Positions 1-5,058 of a stretch of DNA of 5,927 nt are shown here, one piece after another. The notes beneath the pieces were generated by a model. It saw only the letters and a list, made by a program, of their open reading frames with translations. It did not search any database and was not told the origin of the DNA. The position numbers and the translations under genes were made by a program. Source of the DNA: Candidatus Zipacnadia bacterium (GTDB lineage: Bacteria > Armatimonadota > UBA5377 > JALGUK01); the NCBI GenBank assembly GCA_029820875.1, contig JALGUK010000146.1, forward strand, positions 1 through 5,927, given 5' to 3'. How positions within the stretch are numbered: position 1 is the first letter of the stretch; every line of letters starts with the position of its first letter.

Positions 1-75
1 TGTAACAAATATTTAACAAGTAGTATAGCGCCATGCCGCGGCCATGTCAAGCCCAATAAGCCGGCTCCGCTGGTC
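1..75. other. Non-coding window edge, AT-rich then GC-rich
   Basis: No gene is recognisable here. The first 18 bases are AT-rich and form an imperfect inverted repeat (TGT...ACA ends, about 6 of 9 positions symmetric), which could be an operator cut by the window edge. A second short inverted repeat, CATG..CATG around CGCG, lies at about 33-47, and the palindrome AGCCGGCT is at 59-66. None is long enough to assign to a regulator. Confidence 0.3.
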
Positions 76-104
76 TTGCATTTCGATGCCAAATGTGCTA
101 TAGT
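76..104 (+). promoter_or_regulatory. Sigma-70-type promoter with extended -10, upstream of rarA
   Basis: A TTGCAT -35-like box (76-81) is followed after exactly 17 bp by TATAGT (99-104), which matches the TATAAT consensus at five of six positions. The -10 is preceded by TG at 96-97 and one spacer base, giving an extended -10 (TGC-TATAGT) that would compensate for the weak -35. Transcription would begin near 110-112, leaving a leader of about 300 nt before rarA. It is the best housekeeping promoter I see in the window and probably drives rarA and the regulatory genes behind it. It is predicted from sequence only. Confidence 0.6.
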
Positions 105-316
105 CAAAAAGTAAAGTGGTCTATGTGAGCGACGGCGGGCGTGAAACTTTGTAAGAGCGCCTCCGAGTTGATAACCGATTTCACGGCAGTGCCGTTTATG
201 CCCTGCTGTGTACGTGGCATCCTTATTAGTGTTGAGCCAACACACACAAATAGGGAGCCTGGCTTCGGATGTGGCGAGGACGTTTTTCAAAGCATTCGGG
301 AGGGCACCCACTTGGA

Positions 317-337
317 CCGTCAGGTTCAAACCTACGG
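317..337 (+). other. Hairpin in rarA leader
   Basis: CCGT (317-320) pairs with ACGG (334-337) and AGGT (322-325) pairs with ACCT (330-333), with a TCAA loop and one bulged C at 321. This gives an 8-bp stem. It superficially resembles a tRNA T-arm, but no tRNA surrounds it. No T-run follows, so it is not an intrinsic terminator. Its role is unknown. Confidence 0.35.
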
Positions 338-350
338 GAGCTACGGCATG

Positions 351-390
351 GCGGGGCATTTTCGCTCCTCGAGGGGCATCTGTGCCCCGC
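351..390 (+). promoter_or_regulatory. Two mutually exclusive hairpins just upstream of the rarA ribosome binding site
   Basis: The octamer GCGGGGCA at 351-358 is a perfect complement of TGCCCCGC at 383-390. A second copy of its core, GGGGCA at 373-378, pairs with TGCCCC at 383-388 around a TCTG loop. Because both partners compete for the same 3' strand, only one of the two stems can form at a time. The structures end about 18 bases before the GGTGA ribosome binding site (409-413). The pairing is seen directly; any role in controlling rarA translation or readthrough is inference. No U-tract follows, so a standard terminator is excluded. Confidence 0.35.
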
Positions 391-419
391 GGGCGTGGGC
401 CGGCTAACGGTGAAGAAGG

Positions 420-1814
420 ATGGATTTATTCGAAGCCGGCAGCCAGCAGGAACTGTTCGAAGCGGCATCTCTTGCCACGAGGATGCGCCCCCGTGTGGTG
501 GAAGAGCTGGTGGGACAGGACCACATTCTGGCGCCCGGCACGCTTCTTAGAAAGGCCATCGAGAACGATCGTCTCTTTTCCCTCCTCCTCTGGGGCCCTC
601 CCGGCTGCGGAAAAACGAGTCTTGCAGCGGTCATAGCACATGCGACCAAGGCGCGCTTTGAGCCGTTCAGTGCCGTTTTATCCGGGGTGGCCGACATTCG
701 CCAGGTCGCGGAGGAGTCCCGTCGGGCGTTGGCTATGCACGGCCGCAAGACGATTCTGTTTATTGATGAAATCCATCGCCTGAACAAGGCGCAGCAGGAC
801 GCCCTCCTCCCACATGTAGAGGCCGGGACGTTCATCCTCATTGGTGCCACGACGGAGAACCCCTACTTCGAGGTTGTCGGGCCGCTGCGGTCCCGCTGCC
901 GAATCTTTCGGCTGAGGCCGTTGCAAAAGGTCCATGTTCGCACGCTTCTCGAGCGGGCGCTGTCGGACTCTGAGCGTGGCTTGGGAGGCAAGGGCGTTGA
1001 GGTGACCCCGGAGGCAATGGACCATTTCGTTGAGGCTTGTGGCGGGGATGTGCGATCCGCCCTCAATGGTCTTGAAGCGGCCTTCTCCACGACCAAGCCC
1101 CATTCCGACGGGATTCGCCGCATTGATTTGTCCGCTGCTGAAGAGGCGATGCAGCAAAAAGCGCTTCGCTACGACCGTGCCGGCGATGAACACTATGACA
1201 CCATCTCCGCTTACATCAAGAGCATGAGAGGGTCAAGCCCCGACGGAGCGCTCTACTGGTTGGCAAAGATGCTCGAGGCGGGAGAGGACCCGAGGTTTAT
1301 CGCCCGGCGCCTGGTGATTCAGGCCGCAGAGGATGTCGGGAACGCAGATCCGATGGCGCTTGTGGTCGCGACTGCCGCGGCGCAGGCTGTGGAGTTCGTC
1401 GGGATGCCCGAAGCGCAGATTCCACTTGCACAGGCGACGATTTACATCGCCACCGCTCCCAAGAGCAACTCCAGTTATGTGGCCATCAGCCGGGCGCGAG
1501 AGGCAGCGAGGGAAGGGCCGCCGGCTCAGGTTCCGCCGCATCTGAGGCGTACATGGCCCGCCGAAGAGGTTCCCGAGGAGGATGCAGCTTACAAATATCC
1601 GCACGACTTCCCCGGGGGGTTGGTGCCACAGCAGTACCTGCCCGATGGATTTGAAGGCCAAAAGTACTATGAACCGACGGAGCGGGGGTTTGAGGCGGAG
1701 ATCCAGCGCCGGCTCGCCGCCTGGGAAAGAGCTTTACGCGGGCAGGTGTCACCCGACTCCAAGGAGAAGAGAGACAGGACGGGCAAGTTGGGTGACTCGG
1801 AGGGAAAATCATGA
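420..1814 (+). CDS. rarA: Replication-associated recombination protein RarA (MgsA/WHIP-type AAA+ ATPase)
   Basis: This is a cytoplasmic AAA+ ATPase that acts at stalled or gapped replication forks; the family forms tetramers related to clamp loaders and interacts with SSB. The 464-residue protein is complete. Walker A is GPPGCGKTS (59-67), Walker B is ILFIDE (112-117), sensor 1 is GATTEN (142-147), the arginine-finger region is LRSRC (156-160) and a sensor 2-like GGDVRSALN lies at 208-216. The tetramerisation and C-terminal part shows the family blocks around ALYWLAKMLEAGEDPRF (277-293), AAEDVGNADP (302-311), YKYPHDFPGG (391-400) and QQYLP (404-408). The last 25 or so residues are a charged, probably disordered tail, making it slightly longer than typical members. 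ATG 420 is chosen because MDLF is a common family start and GGTGA at 409-413 is 6 bases upstream. Its stop overlaps the next start by 4 bp (ATGA), implying translational coupling. No damage is seen. Confidence 0.96.
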   Translation: MDLFEAGSQQELFEAASLATRMRPRVVEELVGQDHILAPGTLLRKAIENDRLFSLLLWGPPGCGKTSLAAVIAHATKARFEPFSAVLSGVADIRQVAEESRRALAMHGRKTILFIDEIHRLNKAQQDALLPHVEAGTFILIGATTENPYFEVVGPLRSRCRIFRLRPLQKVHVRTLLERALSDSERGLGGKGVEVTPEAMDHFVEACGGDVRSALNGLEAAFSTTKPHSDGIRRIDLSAAEEAMQQKALRYDRAGDEHYDTISAYIKSMRGSSPDGALYWLAKMLEAGEDPRFIARRLVIQAAEDVGNADPMALVVATAAAQAVEFVGMPEAQIPLAQATIYIATAPKSNSSYVAISRAREAAREGPPAQVPPHLRRTWPAEEVPEEDAAYKYPHDFPGGLVPQQYLPDGFEGQKYYEPTERGFEAEIQRRLAAWERALRGQVSPDSKEKRDRTGKLGDSEGKS

Positions 1815-2182
1815 CACTGGTAATTGATGTCGAGAATCTGTCGCAGCAGTATATCGCGTTGCGGGTCTCCGGTGAAATAGATGCCTACACTGCGCCCAAG
1901 TTCCGGGAGCAGATGAGTGAAGCGGAGTCGCGGGAGCCGGCGGGGCTTATTGTGGACCTTCGGAAGGTGCGTTATCTGGACAGTACGGGTCTGGGGGTCA
2001 TGATGGGCGCTGCAAAGCGTGCCCGCGAACGGGGGTGCAGTCTGGTGGTAATCTGCACGAACGAACACATCCTCCGAATCCTGAAGATTTCGGGCCTTAC
2101 GGAGCTGATTATCGTAGCCGCGAATCAGGAAGAGGCCGTCAACGCTTTGGAGGAAGGCCAAGGGTGTGAGGGCGATGAGTGA
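1811..2182 (+). CDS. STAS-domain anti-sigma factor antagonist (SpoIIAA/RsbV family)
   Basis: This 123-residue protein is a single STAS domain. In this family the dephosphorylated form binds the anti-sigma kinase and releases its sigma factor; phosphorylation by that kinase switches it off. The N-terminal strand with VSGEIDAYTAP (19-29) and the loop DSTGLGV (57-63) are diagnostic, and Ser58 is the expected phosphorylation site. The C-terminus has the usual ILRILKISGL helix (87-96). The length is close to the usual 105-120, with a short acidic tail. GGAGG at 1799-1803 is 7 bases before ATG 1811. The start overlaps the rarA stop by 4 bp and the gene end overlaps the following anti-sigma gene, so expression is probably coupled on both sides. 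Whether it answers only to the neighbouring kinase is inference. An rsbV or spoIIAA name would be a guess about pathway. Confidence 0.93.
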   Translation: MTLVIDVENLSQQYIALRVSGEIDAYTAPKFREQMSEAESREPAGLIVDLRKVRYLDSTGLGVMMGAAKRARERGCSLVVICTNEHILRILKISGLTELIIVAANQEEAVNALEEGQGCEGDE

Positions 2183-2600
2183 TGCGCGTTGGGTGACACT
2201 GACACTTCCGCGCGACTCCCGCTACGTCGCCACCGTGCGGTTGACACTGGTGGGAATTGCCACACGCATGGGGTTCAACTACCAGGCGATTGAGGACATG
2301 AAGGTGGCGGTGTCCGAAGCGTGCACTAATGCAATCGAGCACGCCACTCCGGTTGTCGGTGAGCAGGACGACGTCATTACTCTCACATTTATTGAGCACC
2401 CGCAGTCGCTGGAGATTCGAGTCGCCGACCAGGGCCCCGGCTTCGACGCCACAGATGAGCGGCTCTGGGAGCACAAGGGGCTGCCGGGGGAAAACGGGCT
2501 TGGACTCTTTCTTATTCGCTCTTTGATGGACAAGGTGGAGATTGAGAAAGGGGCGCCGGTGGGGATGGTTGTGTGCATGGCCAAACGCCTGGAAGGGTGA
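2175..2600 (+). CDS. Anti-sigma factor serine kinase, GHKL ATPase (SpoIIAB/RsbW family)
   Basis: The product is a small GHKL-fold protein that should bind the sigma factor encoded just downstream and, using ATP, phosphorylate the STAS protein encoded just upstream. Counted from GTG 2166, the N-box is EACTNAIEHA (51-60), with the Mg-binding Asn and the Glu intact. The G1 box is VADQGPGFD (86-94) and the G2 box is GLGLFLIRSLMD (111-122). Length (141-144 aa) is normal for RsbW/SpoIIAB proteins. The start is uncertain: ATG 2175 has AAGGG 10 bases upstream and overlaps the STAS stop by 8 bp, while GTG 2166 lies 8 bases after AAGG and 12 after GGAGG and would add three residues. Every ATP-site motif is intact, so it is probably active. 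The signal input is unknown because no RsbU/SpoIIE-like phosphatase lies in the window. Confidence 0.92.
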   Translation: MSDARWVTLTLPRDSRYVATVRLTLVGIATRMGFNYQAIEDMKVAVSEACTNAIEHATPVVGEQDDVITLTFIEHPQSLEIRVADQGPGFDATDERLWEHKGLPGENGLGLFLIRSLMDKVEIEKGAPVGMVVCMAKRLEG

Positions 2601-2710
2601 ATTCTTCAAGTGGGTACTCCGCTTGTTAGCTCTATCGAGAAGGCCCGAAGGGGCTGGCCCTTGCGCCCCCATCAAGCCGCTCCTCCGGCGATTGTCTCCG
2701 AGGCCGGGGG
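2601..2710 (+). other. Gap between anti-sigma and sigma genes
   Basis: This is the only sizeable break within the regulatory triad. It holds GC-rich, alternative short hairpins: GCCC (2643-2646) with GGGC (2651-2654), or AAGGG (2648-2652) with CCCTT (2658-2662). There is no U-tract, so a terminator is not supported. GGGTAC at 2612-2617 resembles a sigma-B/F -10, but no matching -35 is found 12-15 bases upstream. The frame of the sigma gene is open back to a TAG at 2627-2629 but has no ATG, GTG or TTG before 2711. Confidence 0.4.
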
Positions 2711-3529
2711 TTGATCCGATTGTCAGGTGCCCATTCGGAGGACTCGCAGGAGCAAGGTACTCACGACGCCTCGGAGCTTTTTAAACGCCTGCGGCAGACG
2801 GGCGACCCCGCAATCCGCGAGCGTCTGATTCTCATGCATGACCCTCTGGTGTTCCACGTCGCCAAGGAGTATGCCCATCACGGTGAGTTGCTTGAGGACC
2901 TTGTCCAGGTGGGGCGTGTGGGTCTGATAAACGCAGTGGACCGCTATGACCCATCGCGTAACACCAAGTTTGCGACATTCGCCGTGCCGACCATCAAGGG
3001 GGAAATCCGGCGGTGGTTCCGTGACAAGGGTTGGGTGATTAAGGTCCCCAGACGGCTGCAAGAGCTGAACTTGCGGGTGTCCAAGACCGTTGAGCAGTTA
3101 TCGGTGCGCCTGGGCCGACCGCCGACTTACGAGGAGATAGCAGAGGAGACCGGGCACGACGTAGAGTCCGTCATCGAAGCAAGTGAATTGGGACAGTCGT
3201 ATGAACTGCTGTCTCTGGACGCCGGTTCGCAGGAAGACGGCCGCCGCGGCCTGCAGCTTAGTGATCGCCTCGGTGTGGTGGACCGGACCTTTGAGCGAAT
3301 CGGCGACGCAGCACGGCTGCATGCGGCCATTGACCGGTTGAACCTCCGGGAAAAGACCATTATCCGGTGGCGTTACTATGAAGAGATGTCGCAGAGCGAG
3401 GTTGCCAAGCGCCTGGGGATATCACAGATGCATGTATCTCGGCTCGAACGGCGGGCCATCGCCAACATGCGGCGCTATCTTCTGAAGGAAGAAAGGGAAA
3501 GCGACGAAACCTCGGGAGGAGAAAGGTGA
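2711..3529 (+). CDS. RNA polymerase sigma factor, SigB/SigF/SigG family (group 3 sigma-70)
   Basis: This is an alternative sigma factor that would direct RNA polymerase to stress or developmental promoters and is the likely client of the adjacent anti-sigma kinase. Region 2 spans about residues 40-108, with DLVQVGRVGLINAVDRYDP (63-81) and the -10-reading segment FATFAVPTIKGEIRRWFRDK. VPRRLQEL (112-119) is the family hallmark after region 2. Region 3 covers about 120-165 (RLGRPPTYEEIAEETG), and region 4 about 205-260, with a helix-turn-helix MSQSEVAKRLGISQMHVSR (226-244) for the -35 box. At 272 aa the length is typical. The start is unusual: TTG 2711 has GAGG (2700-2703) 7 bases upstream; TTG 2720 with GGGGG (2706-2710) 9 bases upstream is nearly as good and would remove three residues. 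The stop overlaps the next gene by 4 bp. I cannot tell whether it governs general stress, sporulation or something else. Confidence 0.94.
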   Translation: MIRLSGAHSEDSQEQGTHDASELFKRLRQTGDPAIRERLILMHDPLVFHVAKEYAHHGELLEDLVQVGRVGLINAVDRYDPSRNTKFATFAVPTIKGEIRRWFRDKGWVIKVPRRLQELNLRVSKTVEQLSVRLGRPPTYEEIAEETGHDVESVIEASELGQSYELLSLDAGSQEDGRRGLQLSDRLGVVDRTFERIGDAARLHAAIDRLNLREKTIIRWRYYEEMSQSEVAKRLGISQMHVSRLERRAIANMRRYLLKEERESDETSGGER

Positions 3530-4974
3530 CTCAGAGGCGCCTGTGGCCGCTGATAGTCCTCAGTGTATCGGCAGCTCTGTTGCTGACCGTTGGTGTCGTG
3601 TACGTTTTGTTCCGGATTCGTGTTATATTGCTCCCGTTCGCCCTGGGGGCGGTGGTTGCGTACGTTTTCGAGCCGCTCCTGGACTCTCTTGAGAGCCGTG
3701 GCTGGAAGCGAACCCGCGCCGTCTGGTTCGTCGTCCTGTGTCTGGTGGCGGCAGGTGTCATTGTGGCAGCGCTCATCGTGCCTCCCGCCGTATCACAGGC
3801 CCAGCAGCTTGCATCCAATCTGGGCAGCTACATCGAGGAATTGAGCCTGACCCGCAGAGAAGTTGCCAGGATCATAGCGATTGGTGTCAATGGCAAAGGT
3901 GTAGAATATGCCGTCAAGGGTACTCCTGTGGAGGTTGTCCTGTCTTCGACACCCTTCAGAGCTGGCGAAGACGGCGTCCAGGGAGATATCGGCCAGATTG
4001 TTTCCCCAAACGGGAAAATGACTGTCAGCAGCGTCCGCCGCTTGCAGGACGGCACGGTCGGACACGTTGGGGTTGTCGAGGAGGGCTGGCTCGGCCGCCG
4101 GGACAAGGTTATAGCGTCCGTGGATCTTATGCGGCGGTTCTCGAGCCGGATTGCCCATTGGGCGGAGCAGACCCTGGGCATCACAGTGACGACTGAGAAG
4201 CTGGGTGAGGTCGAGGACCGCGCACGTAACTGGCTGGGTGGGGTGGCGACCCGCGCGATTCAGTATGCGACAAACCAGGTTGTGGCAATTCTATCAAATG
4301 TGGCAATGATTATCATCGTACCGATTATTACTTTCTACCTTATGCTGGAGCTTAAGCCCATAGGCCGCAGGCTCTACGAGATGGTCCCTGAAGACCGTAG
4401 GCAGGAGGCTTTGGCCGTCAGCCGCGAGATATCTACGATGCTGGGTGGTTACCTGCGCGGTATCGCCATAGTGAGCATTTCCATCGGAATTGCCTCCGCA
4501 CTGCTCCTGTATGTTCTGCATTTTGTCTTCGGCATGGATTATGCGTTGCTGCTGGGTATTGTCACTGGCCTTCTTTATCCAATTCCTTACATCGGTGCGA
4601 CCCTGAGCGCGGTGCTGGCGGGAGTAGTAGGCTATGCGACCGCATCCACCCATTCGCTGCTTTGCGGCCTGCTTGCGGCGGGTCTTATGATCGCTTGCAA
4701 CCAGGTTTTCGATAACATTCTGATGCCCAGAATCGTGGGCAAAAGGGTGGGTTTGCACCCGCTGGCCGTCCTTTTCGCGCTTATGGCAGGGTATGCTCTG
4801 TGGGGAATCATCGGTATGATAGCGGCCGTGCCGGTGACCGGCAGTCTGAAGATTATACTGTGGCATGCAGTCCCGCAGTTGGCGGGAAGGACCGAAAAGA
4901 AGCAGGAGTCAGAAGCAGACGACGCGCAGGATGCTGCAATGACGTCCACAGAGGCGGATGCCGGCATGGATTAG
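3526..4974 (+). CDS. AI-2E family (PerM/YrrI-like) membrane transporter
   Basis: This is an integral membrane protein of the family that includes AI-2 exporter TqsA, PerM, and members described as Na+/H+ antiporters. The substrate here cannot be told. Predicted membrane segments are near 7-28, 33-50, 66-87, 257-276, 310-333, 338-368, 378-395 and 407-447. Conserved family blocks are PIPYIGATLSAV (352-363) and MPRIVGKRVGLHPL (400-413), followed by AVPVTGSLKI. The C-terminus is an acidic hydrophilic tail of about 30 residues. At 482 aa it is longer than the usual 340-400: the soluble stretch between the third and fourth segments is about 170 residues and holds a valine- and glycine-rich insert at roughly 124-200. 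GTG 3526 has GGAGG (3515-3519) 6 bases upstream and overlaps the sigma stop (GTGA). Adjacency to alaS matches yrrI-alaS in Bacilli. Confidence 0.9.
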   Translation: MTQRRLWPLIVLSVSAALLLTVGVVYVLFRIRVILLPFALGAVVAYVFEPLLDSLESRGWKRTRAVWFVVLCLVAAGVIVAALIVPPAVSQAQQLASNLGSYIEELSLTRREVARIIAIGVNGKGVEYAVKGTPVEVVLSSTPFRAGEDGVQGDIGQIVSPNGKMTVSSVRRLQDGTVGHVGVVEEGWLGRRDKVIASVDLMRRFSSRIAHWAEQTLGITVTTEKLGEVEDRARNWLGGVATRAIQYATNQVVAILSNVAMIIIVPIITFYLMLELKPIGRRLYEMVPEDRRQEALAVSREISTMLGGYLRGIAIVSISIGIASALLLYVLHFVFGMDYALLLGIVTGLLYPIPYIGATLSAVLAGVVGYATASTHSLLCGLLAAGLMIACNQVFDNILMPRIVGKRVGLHPLAVLFALMAGYALWGIIGMIAAVPVTGSLKIILWHAVPQLAGRTEKKQESEADDAQDAAMTSTEADAGMD

Positions 4975-4988
4975 GCCGATGCCGGTAT
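4953..4988 (+). repeat. Short imperfect tandem repeat with palindromic core at the transporter stop
   Basis: GGCGGATGCCGGCAT (4953-4967) and GGCCGATGCCGGTAT (4974-4988) match at 13 of 15 positions with a 21-bp period. The first copy contains the perfect palindrome ATGCCGGCAT (4958-4967). The repeat straddles the TAG stop of the transporter (4972-4974). It may be a local duplication; no T-run follows, so it is not a terminator. Confidence 0.4.
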
Positions 4989-5013
4989 ACGCCCACTGCC
5001 CGTGTTCAGATTT

Positions 5014-5032
5014 GCGATTTACGGACTATCGC
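5014..5032 (+). other. Weak hairpin in the alaS leader
   Basis: GCGAT (5014-5018) pairs with ATCGC (5028-5032) around a 9-base loop, about 12 bases before the alaS ribosome binding site. It has no U-tract. The 84-bp interval is too short for a T-box leader, and no clear promoter was found, so alaS may be read through from upstream genes. Confidence 0.2.
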
Positions 5033-5058
5033 CCGTTGCCCTCGGAGGTTTTCCATCA

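Larger units (their letters stand above)
111..408 (+). other. Long untranslated leader or small RNA gene region before rarA
   Basis: About 300 nt separate the predicted transcription start from rarA. Open frames here (for example from GTG 141 or 208) resemble no protein I know and look like chance. Small perfect hairpins occur: ACGGC/GCCGT at 183-195, ATGCC/GGCAT at 198-220 and GTGTTG/CAACAC at 229-243. Longer-range pairing is also possible: AAGTGG (114-119) with CCACTT (308-313), and CCTCC (160-164) with GGAGG (299-303). The last could close a rod of roughly 200 nt that starts at the predicted transcription start. That size and shape would suit a 6S-like RNA; as I recall, one B. subtilis 6S gene (bsrA) also lies near the rarA homologue yrvN. 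No riboswitch, tmRNA, SRP RNA or RNase P signature was found. It may simply be a leader. Confidence 0.3.

Noticed and set aside
1..20. Rex-like redox operator
   Set aside because: The inverted repeat is imperfect and the spacing between TGT and ACA half-sites differs from the Rex consensus; the left edge is cut by the window.
282..290. T-run (283-287) as a Rho-independent terminator of a small RNA
   Set aside because: Only five T residues and no stable GC-rich stem directly before them.
317..337. tRNA T-arm or SRP RNA apical loop
   Set aside because: The TTCAAA loop is not followed or preceded by the other arms of a tRNA, and the GGAA tetraloop with AGCAG of SRP RNA is absent.
141..407. GTG-initiated 88-codon frame in the leader
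   Set aside because: No recognisable domain, no clear ribosome binding site, and it lies in a region with hairpins; it could at most be an unproven leader peptide.
404..850. Minus-strand open frame of 148 codons over the start of rarA
   Set aside because: It is antisense to the strongly conserved RarA N-terminus and shows low-complexity Arg/Ser-rich content typical of shadow frames.
2612..2617. GGGTAC as the -10 of a sigma-B/F-dependent autoregulatory promoter
   Set aside because: No GTTT-type -35 is present at the required 12-15 bp distance.
4975..5058. T-box riboswitch controlling alaS
   Set aside because: The interval is only 84 bp and shows no T-box core sequence or antiterminator/terminator pair.
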